A DNA stretch of 18,740 nucleotides from Carex sylvatica (taxonomy: Eukaryota; Streptophyta; Magnoliopsida; Poales; Cyperaceae), in contig CAXKVR010000153.1 in assembly GCA_964058845.1 (NCBI GenBank), positions 1 to 18,740 of the forward strand, written 5' to 3'. The position numbers were made by a program, and so were the translations under genes. Below, piece by piece: positions 1 through 8,064 of this stretch (its first letter is position 1; every line of letters begins with the position of its first letter). The notes beneath the pieces were generated by a model. It was given only the letters and a program-made list of their open reading frames with translations, was not told the DNA's origin and did not search any database.

Positions 1-106
1 ACATGTATTATTTTATGTATACATATACATATATTATAAAAGAAATGAGTTAATAAAAAAAAAACTCAAATAACGTTTATAAACAAAATACCGATCTTTG
101 TATGCC

Positions 107-172
107 TACCATTTGCTCGGAGATAATTGGATTATTTGATTATTGTCGACATATACCATTTACTCGGAGATA
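107..172. repeat. Short direct repeat, 47-bp period
   Basis: A 19-bp word beginning TACCATTT and ending CTCGGAGATA occurs at 107-125 and again at 154-172 with one difference. A looser match (AAATAC.GATC.TTGTAT) links about 86-103 with 259-275. This is probably a decayed tandem duplication. No gene is seen in 1-700. Confidence 0.6.
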
Positions 173-712
173 GGCTAACGAACACAATAAATAGTAAATG
201 CATTTTAAAATGATTATATGAATAATTCTTGAATAATCTCTTAGGCTTTTGACTAAATAAAATACTGATCGTTGTATCTACCGTCGAACGAAAACTTAAA
301 TTGTATTTGTAAGTCACTAAACGATATTTTTTTTGAAATTCTAATGCTTCAGATATCCGAGGTATATTCTCGGGTGATATTCGGATCCTTCTTGTCTCCC
401 CATTTCTGAAAGTTATGGATGTTTAAAGTTTTTTCAAAAGCTAAACTTTGAAAATTCATAACTAATTGTAGAAAAAAAATACAAATAAATTGAAATTTGT
501 GTCAATTCTGTGTATTTTTTAATGCTCTACATGCTGGTACAATCACTTTTATAATTTGGTCCTTGTATTAGTCCAAATTTGTTGATTTACCAAAAGAGGT
601 CAAATTTGATGTTTTTAGTGCATTGCACTATATCAGTGGTATTTGCTTAGTACTTGGCTGCTGAGTTTGGACTTGGTACCATACCAGAGGTCAGTCTAGA
701 ATATTTTGTGCT

Positions 713-739
713 GCTATTGCGCCGCTATAGCGCGCTATT
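713..739. other. GC-rich near-palindrome in AT-rich DNA
   Basis: The centre GCTATAGC is flanked by GCGCC and GCGC, and the outer parts read GCTATT on one side and its inverted look-alike on the other. Such islands occur in plant transposons, but no partner terminus was found nearby, so it stays unassigned. Confidence 0.3.
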
Positions 740-825
740 TAGAACCTTGTTTTTGGCATACAAGAAAAAAATTTCTTCACAAAATTATTTAAATCAAAAT
801 ATTAATATCTCTAAAAAAAATGAGA

Positions 826-921
826 TTATATATGTATATATAATATAATACATGTATATATGTATATATAATATATGTATTTGTATAGTAAATGAGTTTA
901 TAAAAATATATATATATATAT
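826..921. repeat. TA/TG-rich microsatellite tract
   Basis: Alternating TATATG and TATA runs cover most of this stretch, ending in a pure (TA) run near 906-921. The following 945-1130 is A/T-homopolymer rich, with repeated GGTTTTGGGA-like words and no coding signal. Confidence 0.8.
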
Positions 922-1204
922 TGGAAAATATCATTTTCAGAAAAAAAAAAAAAATTCGGTTTTGGGACCAAAAACCAGAAAATAAATTTCAGAATTGGAA
1001 ACCGAAATTTTTTTTCTGGTTTTGGGATTGAGTTTCTAGAAAAAAAAATTTCTAGTTTGGGTAGTTTTAAAAATACTGTCATAGTTTGGATATTTTTTTA
1101 AATTTTATTTAATTTTTGGATATAAATAAAAAAATCGGGAACAAACCTTAGGCCTTAGCTTATTGGTTGCAGTTAATTCTGCTCAACTTTCATCTTTTTT
1201 TCTC

Positions 1205-1594
1205 GGCCTGTTCGGCAAGAGTAGAATATAGAAATAGAGTGGAAAAGATATTCTATTTTCGCTGAACAAGAGAAGAAGTGAGTGGAATTAAAGAATTAAA
1301 AATAGTAGAATTGAATTTGAACTTTTGCAATCAAACTTCTGTTTTTTGCATTTTGGTCCCCTCCTCTATTCCTATATGAACCACTTCCCTATTCCATAAG
1401 AAGAGTGGAATAGACGAATTAGCTTTTCTCAAGAAATAGGTTTACCTCGTTTATCAATGTTCTTCTACTCTTCTACTTTTTCACTCTTCCACTCTTCTAC
1501 TTTTAACCGAACACGACTGAAATAGTGAAGAATTAAAGCATATTTCAAATTCCACTTTTTCTCACTATTCCTCTATTCCATTTGCCGAACGGTC
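1205..1594. mobile_element. Candidate MITE with GRCC(T)GTTCGGCAA termini
   Basis: The left end GGCCTGTTCGGCAA (1205-1218) matches the reverse complement of the right end (TTGCCGAACGGTC, 1582-1594) apart from one base difference and one indel. Inside both ends lie degenerate GGAATAG/AGAGTGGAA words on opposite strands, and further TGAACAAG and CCGAACAC words suggest partially duplicated subterminal regions. There is no coding capacity. A target duplication is not clean: only a TCATCTT word occurs near both sides. The superfamily is therefore undetermined. Confidence 0.5.
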
Positions 1595-1820
1595 ATCTTG
1601 GAAATAAATCTGCTGTTATTTCAAAGGAACAGAAATATGTTATTCTGATCTCAATTGTTTATTTTCGTTAAGATTCGGGCTTAAATTTTTTTTTTGTTAA
1701 AATTTGTACATGAACAAATTTGAACGGTTAAAATCAAAATAATATGTTACTTTGTTATTCCTTTGTAATAACCGCAGATTTATTTCCTTGCACTCTTATG
1801 AGTTATGACCCACTCCATGG

Positions 1821-2272
1821 TAGGGGTGAATAAATTGCTCATAACTCGCTCATTATAAACTCGCTTAAATTCGCTCATTAATAACTCGCTCATTTACTTA
1901 ATAAACGAGCATGAGCAGACCCCAACTCGTTCATTAAAAATTTGCCACATCTAATCTCTGCCACATTCAATTCCAAATAAATTTCTACATCATCAGCCTT
2001 CCCTGATTAAATCCTATGTAATATTCATAGTTTCATATTCTTTTTTTTGTAAATCAGCAGAACAAGTTGAATTTTTGTTATATTTTTATTATATTTTATT
2101 TAAATAAATTATAACAATTTGTTAAATTTTGATACTCATAACTCGTGAGCCGCTCATAACTCGCTCATTTTCAACTCTCTCATTTATCAACTCGTTTAAA
2201 CTCGCTCATTTACTTAATGAGCGAGCATGAGCATACCCTAACTCACTCATGCTCGCTCATTAATCACCCCTA
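1821..2272. mobile_element. hAT-type MITE (452 bp), TAGGGGTGA termini
   Basis: The element starts TAGGGGTGA and ends TCACCCCTA, a perfect 9-bp terminal inverted repeat. It is flanked by CTCCATGG (1813-1820) and CTCCATGA (2273-2280), an 8-bp target duplication with one mismatch, as expected for hAT transposition. Both subterminal regions carry many copies of ACTCGCTCAT, and here they are direct rather than inverted copies: both contain CGCTCATTTACTTAAT followed by CGAGCATGAGCA. Such arrays are typical hAT transposase-binding regions. There is no transposase ORF, so the element is non-autonomous. Confidence 0.85.
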
Positions 2273-2319
2273 CTCCATGATTAATAAAATAGAATCAACA
2301 TATTACATTCTCCACAGTA

Positions 2320-2625
2320 GCATCGACTTTATTCTGTCGACTTTACAAAAATATGAATGTATGAATATGACATAGGAATTTAATGAGTTAAGGCCCAAGG
2401 ATGATTTAATGTTGCATAAATTTAATTCATTGATTTGATGCTACATAAATTTAGTGCTGCAGAAATTTATTTGGCATTGAATGTGACATGGATTAGATAT
2501 GACAAATTCTTAATAAGTGAGTTATGAGCGAGCTGTTAATGAGAAAATTTAAGCAATTTGATAAATGAACGAATTTAACTGAGTTTTTAATGAGCGGTTC
2601 ACGAGTTATGAACAATTAAACTTTG
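2320..2625 (-). mobile_element. Decayed inverted copy of the same hAT MITE family
   Basis: Read on the minus strand, this stretch follows the left and central parts of the 1821-2272 element: GTTCATAACTCGTG, then CTCGCTCATAACTC, then matches to CACATTCAAT.CCAAATAAA, CCTATGT.ATATTCATA and TTTTTGTAAA..C..CAGAA. It has an extra internal segment of about 50 bp, a badly decayed TAGGGGTG end, and no recognisable other end. It looks older than its neighbour. With 1821-2272 it forms a large imperfect inverted repeat. Confidence 0.65.
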
Positions 2626-2820
2626 TAGTCATGGCTGACGCCTCTGGTACTTTGTATTGAGAGAAGAAACAAATTTGGAATTTTATGGATGTTTAGTTAA
2701 TGTCCCCGTTCGAGTATTTCTAGGGCCTCACGGGCTCACGGTCGTTCTTGTCATACCACCCGAACTTTTAGAAATTTTGATTTTTCTAAGTCAAATTTTA
2801 TGGGCCCGTTCGGCCGACTA
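2621..2820 (+). repeat. Unclassified repeat block, copy A
   Basis: This is one of three copies, all in the same orientation (A here, B at 9340-9770, C at 10651-10803). Shared words in order are GGCTGACGCC, GAAGAAACAAATTTGGAA (variants in each copy), TTTTAT.GATGTT, AGTATTTCT.GG.CCTCACGG, TTGTC, and GATTTTTCTAA.TCAAATTTT (A and B). The match to B may begin upstream, where TTATGACCCACTCCAT (1803-1818) reappears exactly at 7631-7646. There is no conserved reading frame. It could be an old dispersed element or non-coding remains of a segmental duplication. Confidence 0.7.
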
Positions 2821-2873
2821 AATTTTTTTGGTATTAAGGGAATTTTAGGATTTATTGGATATTTTTTTCAAGT

Positions 2874-3320
2874 TGTGTTCGGATTACATTATTCATTCTC
2901 TTAATTGAATTAATTTTCCAACAAATTATTATTGCAAGTCAAAATGCTAAAGGAAAATTTCTAAATGAGATAAAAAGTTAAGTATAGTCATAGTTATGTG
3001 ACAAGAACAACACATAACAAATATAAACATAATACTTTATAGTTTAGACAATATAAATATATTCTTATGTGAAAAAAAAACATTTTTTGTTCATAAAAAA
3101 TATCCATAAACATATATGAGTAATTAATGTTTTACAATTTTATTTTTTCGGAATATTTTTGTATTTATTAAAACCACTTTTTATGAACTTTATTTAATTT
3201 ATTAGTTTTTATTCTAGTAAATTAAATGGTAATTTAAATAAGAAAATTTGAATAGATATACATATTTAAAAAAAAAAAAAAAAATTTCTAACGACTATTC
3301 TCATGATGTAATCGAACATT
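2874..3320. mobile_element. Possible AT-rich element with TGTTCG.ATTACAT termini
   Basis: TGTTCGGATTACATTA near 2876 matches the reverse complement of TGATGTAATCGAACA at 3304-3318. Slightly further out, CCCGTTCGG (2805-2813) faces TTGAACGGG (3435-3443). Two nested sets of weak inverted termini make the limits uncertain. A poly-A run lies at about 3268-3283. Copy B keeps only the left part. No target duplication was found. Confidence 0.35.
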
Positions 3321-3745
3321 AATTTCATCTTGTTCTCATAATCATTTCAGTACATACTAATGGGTATGAGTTCCGTAAATTAATATGTTAGCTTCCGAAC
3401 TCGTTAAATTTTATCTTGCAAAATTCTGTGACAATTGAACGGGAGTATATTGTTATGAAATGGTAGTACATCAAAAAGAAAGATAAAACAAATGATGATC
3501 AATACGTCCTCTCATTGGAAAACTTTTTTAAAAGAAACTTTATGAAAATGTGATAGAGACGGAAAATTTTATATAATACTGCACTTTTGAAAACCATTAA
3601 ATAAAATATCCTTCTCTTAATTTTTTTTGACAAAATGTCTTTGTAGAATCCATTTTTCCTCTCTTACCCTCATTTCTTCTTTCTTTCATTTACTCTCACT
3701 CCTTTCTTAATTAATTGCCTCAATTATAAAGTTTATTATTAGTAT

Positions 3746-3884
3746 GATTTATTATTTGTAATTTCTTCGTAAATTTTAGAGAATATTATTTTGTTTGATG
3801 GTTTTAAGAAATGGGGTATTCTATCAAATAATGAATCATGCAATATGATTGAGATAATTTAGGAAGAAATTACAAATAATAAAC
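3746..3884. repeat. Hairpin-forming inverted repeat upstream of UGT gene 1
   Basis: The left arm (3746-3775) reads ATTTATTATTTGTAATTTC then TTCGTAAATT. The right arm (3856-3884) is its inverted copy with one or two changes. Weaker pairing (TTTGATGG / ATCAAATAA) continues inward. TTAGTA flanks both sides (3738-3743 and 3885-3890). It is probably a small MITE; the family is unknown. It lies about 200 bp upstream of the gene 1 TATA box. Confidence 0.55.
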
Positions 3885-3960
3885 TTAGTAACTCGGTATT
3901 TTGATGAGAATGCATGGATTAATAAAACAACCCTATCTCTCGTTTTTTTGCATCAATATT

Positions 3961-4090
3961 CCAACCCTATGACGTAATTAACTAACGGGGACTCAACGGA
4001 AGTAGACCATCCACTGCGAAAGAAACCAAACGGAAAAGTAAGAGAAATATAAATGGAATCTTTCTTCTTCCTCACGCCCCAATTATAAAA
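3961..4090 (+). promoter_or_regulatory. Putative proximal promoter of UGT gene 1
   Basis: TATAAAA at 4084-4090 lies 123 bp upstream of the ATG and would place transcription start near 4115-4120, giving a 5' leader of about 95 nt. Further up, TGACGTAA (3970-3977) has an ACGT core as bound by bZIP factors, and CCAACCCT (3961-3968) resembles the AC-type MYB sites found before phenylpropanoid genes. The TATA call rests on position and sequence. The bZIP and MYB readings are speculative. Confidence 0.5.
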
Positions 4091-4212
4091 TGGAAAGAAG
4101 GGATCAAACTTGCTTGTAATTGTAACTGTATCTCGGTATACAGGATCTTCAATCAATTCTACAACCATCTTACCCAAAAACACTTTTCCAAAATTTATTC
4201 TGTTTGCGATCA

Positions 4213-5622
4213 ATGAAGGAGGCCAAGGTTGTGCTCTACCCTACCATGGGTGCCAGCCACATGATACCAATGGTACAGCTAGCCAAGTTGTTTATGAACC
4301 ACCGCGTCTCCGTCGAAATTGCTGTAATAAACCCTCCGATCATGCCTGCCGCCACCACAAAATTCATCTCCAAAGTCTCTTCTACCAATCCGGAAATCTC
4401 ATTTAGCCTTCTCCCTCCGCTCTCACTTCCTTCTCAACCTGCCCGTACTCCGTTAAGCAACATGCTCCATACTCTACGAGCAAACAACACGGAACTTCAA
4501 TCATACCTTCAATCCCTGTCAAAAACCGCATCTATTGCTGCACTGGTCATTGATTTCTTCTGTGTTGATGCACTGGATGTCGCAGCTGAGCTCGGCATAC
4601 CAACATATATATTCTATACATCTGGAGCAAACGCCCTTGCTGTGTTCTTTCGCTTACCAGAACTGGTCCCAACTTGGGACAGGAGAAAGAAAGATGTTGG
4701 GAAAACCCCAATTGTCATCCCTGGCATTCCCCTCCTGCATGTATCAGACACACCATCTTTGATGCAAGAGTTTGACACTGAGGACCACAAGCTCTTCGTT
4801 AATGTGTTAAGGCGAAGGCCGGAGGCAAAAGGAATTCTCATCAACACCTTTGAGTCACTAGAACATCGGGCCGTCAAAACAATAAAAGATGGGTTGTGCC
4901 TCTCAACCCAACCTACACCTCCTATTTATTGTGTCGGGCCATTGGTCACTGCTGCTGATGACAATGAGATAGTTAATCATTCGTGTCTGAGATGGTTGAA
5001 TGCCCAGCCAAAGAAGAGCGTCATCTTTCTTTCCTTCGGGAGTGCTGGCACTTTCTCTGTTGAGCAATTGTGTGAAATAGCTTTGGGGATTGAGAAGAGT
5101 GGTCACAAGTTCATATGGGTTGTACGCAATCCTCCAAGTAACGACCCAATAAAGCCATATGATCCTTTGGCTGAGCCAGACTTGGATGCATTATTACCAG
5201 AAGGGTTCTTGGACAGGACAAAGGAACAGGGCGTCGTGGTTAAGTCGTGGGCCCCACAAGTTGAGATTTTGCAACATGATTCAGTCGGGGGATTCGTGAG
5301 TCACTGTGGTTGGAGCTCAATAATCGAAGCGATAACCAACGCCGTTCCAATTATCTGTTGGCCGTTGTTTGCAGAACAGATGATGAACAGAGTTTTCTTG
5401 ATTGAGGAAATGAAAATCGGAGTTGAACTCATAGGTTGCAACGAAGGGTTGGTTTCAAGAGATGAATTGGCTGAGAAAATGAAATGGCTGATGGAATCGG
5501 AAGGAGGTAAAGAGCTAAGAGACAATGTGAGCGCTCATAGAATTAATGGTTTGGAGGCATTGAGAGAAGGTGGCTTATCAGAAGCAGCTTTCTTGGAATT
5601 CTTAGGAAATTTGGAACTGTAA
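4213..5622 (+). CDS. UDP-glycosyltransferase gene 1 (UGT88-like, single exon)
   Basis: The 469-residue GT-B glycosyltransferase is full length for family-1 plant UGTs. It should transfer glucose from UDP-glucose to a hydroxyl of a small phenolic acceptor in the cytosol. The N-terminal acceptor half has the catalytic His16 (GASH) and its partner Asp114 (VIDFFC). The phosphate-loop motif LSFGSAGTF is at 273-281. The PSPG donor box runs from Trp346 to Gln389 and has Trp at box position 22 (Trp367) and a terminal Gln, both favouring UDP-glucose. Box position 23, normally Asn, is Ser368 (HCGWSS). The ATG at 4213 is chosen because MKE-AKVVLY aligns with gene 2; the upstream in-frame TTG at 4204 is not a plausible plant start. 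There is no intron or break. Resemblance to UGT88 enzymes (flavonoid, chalcone and anthocyanidin glucosyltransferases) is by eye; the acceptor cannot be predicted. Confidence 0.95.
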   Translation: MKEAKVVLYPTMGASHMIPMVQLAKLFMNHRVSVEIAVINPPIMPAATTKFISKVSSTNPEISFSLLPPLSLPSQPARTPLSNMLHTLRANNTELQSYLQSLSKTASIAALVIDFFCVDALDVAAELGIPTYIFYTSGANALAVFFRLPELVPTWDRRKKDVGKTPIVIPGIPLLHVSDTPSLMQEFDTEDHKLFVNVLRRRPEAKGILINTFESLEHRAVKTIKDGLCLSTQPTPPIYCVGPLVTAADDNEIVNHSCLRWLNAQPKKSVIFLSFGSAGTFSVEQLCEIALGIEKSGHKFIWVVRNPPSNDPIKPYDPLAEPDLDALLPEGFLDRTKEQGVVVKSWAPQVEILQHDSVGGFVSHCGWSSIIEAITNAVPIICWPLFAEQMMNRVFLIEEMKIGVELIGCNEGLVSRDELAEKMKWLMESEGGKELRDNVSAHRINGLEALREGGLSEAAFLEFLGNLEL

Positions 5623-5740
5623 AGTTCTCAAGGCCTTGTGCTAGTATGAATTATCTAGTTCATGTTGAATTGTGTTGTGTGTTGAATTTTGAATGAATTT
5701 GCAAGAATTAATTAGTCAATTTTGCATTTTCGGAAATTTC
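5623..5740 (+). other. Likely 3' UTR of UGT gene 1
   Basis: The stop TAA (5620-5622) is followed by a T/G-rich stretch (TTGTGTTGTGTGTTG at about 5670-5684) and the AATGAA-like word at 5691-5696. This resembles plant far- and near-upstream polyadenylation elements. No canonical AATAAA is present in this stretch, so the end is uncertain. Confidence 0.35.
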
Positions 5741-5904
5741 CGCTGGTAGATTTCTTGTTGTTTGAAGGTCAATGCTGATTGCCTGATTGAGACCTTATTT
5801 AATTAGTTTGGTCCGACGTCGGAGTTTGATCAGTATGCTTGATATGGTTGTTTGAATTTATTTGACAAACTTTTCTTATTATGTTTTAGGGAAGCAAATA
5901 ATTA

Positions 5905-5936
5905 AGTATGTATGTGTGTGTGTATATATATATATT
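5905..5936. repeat. (TG)n(TA)n compound microsatellite
   Basis: GTATGTATGTGTGTGTG passes into an uninterrupted (TA) run. The following 5940-6290 is AT-rich with a T-tract (about 5957-5969). No gene or element end was recognised there. Confidence 0.8.
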
Positions 5937-6292
5937 GCTGCTATGCGTTATCTGCTTTTTTTTTTTTTAAAAGTAGTGGATTACTATCGATTTCATTCGA
6001 AATCATAATGAGAACTTGTTAAGAAGGTAAAATGCAGTGTTGCTTCATATGCATCCATTCAATTAAATAAATTCTTTTGAGTTGCCTTCTAAAATCTAGA
6101 TGCAAGTAAGATCTGAAAAAGACTGTGGCAACAGATATAAATCTGTCTTGTACAATAGAAAATATATTAGGATATATGTTGCAAAGAATATTCAAAACAC
6201 CATTTATCAAGCCAAAAATATTGTCATTGCCTATTTTTTATTATATGGTGCTATTTTAAGATGCATCTCCAAAAGAGAGAGCATACATCAGG

Positions 6293-6503
6293 GGGAATAA
6301 ATCTACTGTGATCCGAATTAGATGAATAGTATCCTAAAATTTTTGCTTTTTCAAATCTAACCGTTCAATTTTTTTCTGTACACGCATCTCCAAATAGCTA
6401 GTGTTTTTGTACACACATCTCAAAACAAATCGACATTTAGCTTTGAAAAGCAGAAATTTCATGATACTGTTCATCTAATTTGAATCACATCAGATTTATT
6501 CCC
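6293..6503. mobile_element. Mutator-type MITE (211 bp) with 9-bp target duplication
   Basis: The termini GGGAATAAATCT and AGATTTATTCCC are perfect 12-bp inverted repeats. With a few mismatches the inversion extends about 70 bp per side (ATTAGATGAA.AGTATC, then CTTTT.CAAA). TACATCAGG flanks it exactly at 6284-6292 and 6504-6512. Nine-base target duplications with long terminal inverted repeats are the mark of Mutator-like elements. There is no ORF. The recoverable arms and perfect duplication suggest a fairly recent insertion. Confidence 0.85.
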
Positions 6504-6559
6504 TACATCAGGTGAGGTTCTGAACTCATACTTCCTTAGTAAAATGTCCTTTCAATTTC

Positions 6560-6760
6560 TATGAAGAGTTATCTAAAAATTTGATCCACCACTTAACAAG
6601 GAGAGAGGTATTAATTAGCTTGAGATCAAGCACACCAAGCCCACCTTGATCTTAATTTACTGATGCATACAACATCCCAAGCCACTAAAGAGTACCTCTT
6701 TCTAGTGGAGTTACTTCCATATTATAAAAAATTTCTCCTTGTCTTGTCAATTTTCACTCT
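6560..6760 (-). pseudogene. LINE (L1-type non-LTR) reverse transcriptase C-terminal relic
   Basis: On the minus strand a decayed frame reads KLTRRNFL, stop, YGSNST, then RYSLVAWDVVC. After a frameshift it continues QGGLGVLDLKLIN and SLLVKWW. This order (R.NFLW, then LV.W..VC, then GGLG...L...N..LL.KW) is the conserved stretch just downstream of the reverse transcriptase domain in plant L1-type LINEs. At least one nonsense codon and one frameshift (near the SKLRSR segment) show it is dead. Upstream and downstream LINE parts were not found, so it is a truncated fragment. Recognition is from the motif pattern only. Confidence 0.75.
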
Positions 6761-6763
6761 AAT

Positions 6764-6826
6764 TTTTGAAATAGGGAAATTTAAAAGTAAAAAAGAAAAG
6801 AACTTTTGAAATAGGGAAATTTAAAA
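6764..6826. repeat. 40-bp tandem duplication
   Basis: TTTTGAAATAGGGAAATTTAAAA occurs at 6764-6786 and, 40 bp later, at 6804-6826 with an exact match. The spacer is A-rich. The stretch 6830-7050 is AT-rich with no gene seen. Confidence 0.75.
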
Positions 6827-7096
6827 AAAATGTAAACTGAAGGGAATAAGGTGTAATACGATTTCTTTTTTTAATAAGTGATATTTTAATATACTTTATA
6901 ATAAACGCTAAACAATGAGATGCACCAAAAAGAAAAAAGATCAAGGTTGTCAATGAATAATCCAAGGAACAAAAAAGTAGCCACATAATAGTGAGAAAGG
7001 CCAAATTAAAATAAAGGCTCTCTTAAAAAAAGAATGAACGTATCCTTACTTTTTGAAGTCAACTCTGGTCAACTTTCATGCTTTACACTCTTATAG

Positions 7097-7628
7097 ATAT
7101 ACGGATATGGGTATCATATCATGTATAATACAAATACGACGACGATATAATAATTTTAAAAAACTAAAATACAATACGCCTATTAAATATATTATTTTGA
7201 ATTATTTTATTTATGTTATTAATTCAATACTTGTTAAATATTAAAAATATTAGATGGGGGATTATACAATAATCTAATTATACATTAAATATTATAACTA
7301 CTCCATTCAAACATCAAATATGAGTTGATGCAGTGCTAAAGGCGATATGTTGCTAAACCAAAGGGAATGAGTTTGATTCCCGTAGAGCACTAAATATTGA
7401 TTTTTAGTGTATGCGGGCGTATCCGGGTGCATATCCAGTCCATACAGCCGTATTGCTGTAGGGTAAATCTGTATCCGGATGCATTTCTTCTGAGTAAGAA
7501 TTTTCCACATACTATGATACATCAACTGACCTATCTGATATATATCAGACCCGTATTGAATGCATATTTGTATCTAATATACACTCAATACGGATACATA
7601 ATCCTAAGTAAAGTATCGAGATAACATA
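7097..7628. mobile_element. Putative insertion with ATACGGATATGGG end, interrupting repeat copy B
   Basis: Copy A reads GCACTCTTATGAG directly followed by TTATGACCCACTCCAT. Here ACACTCTTATAG (to 7096) and CTTATGACCCACTCCAT (from 7629) are about 530 bp apart, so the sequence between behaves as an insertion. Its left end has ATACGGATATGGGTATC and its right part ACTCAATACGGATACATAA, which share an inverted ATACGGATA theme. There is no coding frame and no clean target duplication (the flanks share only ATAG). Family unknown. Confidence 0.45.
7331..7390 (+). other. tRNA-like / SINE-head-like segment
   Basis: GAGTTTGATTCCCG (7369-7382) resembles a decayed RNA polymerase III box B (GTTCGATTCC with a C-to-T change). 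Upstream, GTGCTA and the downstream AGAGCAC could pair as a short acceptor-like stem. No convincing D-arm, anticodon arm or A-tail is visible, so it is not called a tRNA gene. It lies inside the putative insertion 7097-7628. Confidence 0.2.
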
Positions 7629-7666
7629 GCTTATGACCCACTCCATTAGGTGATGAGACCAGGACC

Positions 7667-7896
7667 CAGGTGCGGAACCAAGGGGTGCGAGCAGGGGCCA
7701 GGCACCCTCCATCAAACAAAATTTCTCCTGGTTAACATGCATGTGATTAGAAATTTTCCAACGAAATTGATGTCTAAACACATATATACATGCATCAACG
7801 AAAGGGTTAAGTAATTTCGGCCCCCCCAAAAAAATTTCGCTCCTCCCCCCTCCCCCCTTCCAAAAAAAAAAAATTCAAATTCTGATTCTACCCGTG
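7667..7896. mobile_element. Nested hAT-type MITE (230 bp)
   Basis: It is inserted in the first bases of the 7660-8553 element. The exact 8-bp duplication CCAGGACC lies at 7659-7666 and 7897-7904. The left end CAGGTGCGGAACCA and the reverse complement of the right end, CACGGGTAGAATCA, both look like decayed versions of a CAGTGGCGGAACCA-type terminus common in plant hAT MITEs. The right half contains C-runs and an A-run (about 7822-7873). No ORF. Confidence 0.7.
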
Positions 7897-8064
7897 CCAG
7901 GACCGGCCCTGGTGCTAGGCACCTAGGGCGACGCCTCAGGTCCCGAGATTTAAGGGGCTCAAAAAAATATAATAGTTTGTATGTATAAAATAATTAATTT
8001 GTATATATTAAAAATAAATAAATATTCGGGCCCAAATTTTTCTATGAATAGGTATGATTTATTG

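Noticed and set aside
789..1082. 97-codon minus-strand open frame rich in Tyr, Ile and Phe
   Set aside because: It is the translation of TA-rich microsatellite and homopolymer runs.
1830..2260. Regular ACTCGCTCAT repeats resembling a CRISPR array or satellite
   Set aside because: Unit spacing is irregular, and the repeats sit inside a hAT element with terminal repeats and a target duplication.
4204..4212. Upstream extension of UGT gene 1 to a TTG codon (and a 36-nt TTG extension of gene 2 to 13520)
   Set aside because: Both extensions begin at TTG, not ATG. The internal ATGs give matching MKE...VVLY N-termini of normal UGT length.
4110..4406. Overlapping 98-codon open frame at the start of UGT gene 1
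   Set aside because: It lies in another frame over the UGT coding sequence and 5' leader, with no domain pattern.
7331..7390. Functional tRNA gene
   Set aside because: Only a decayed box-B-like word and a short end pairing are seen; there are no D or anticodon arms.
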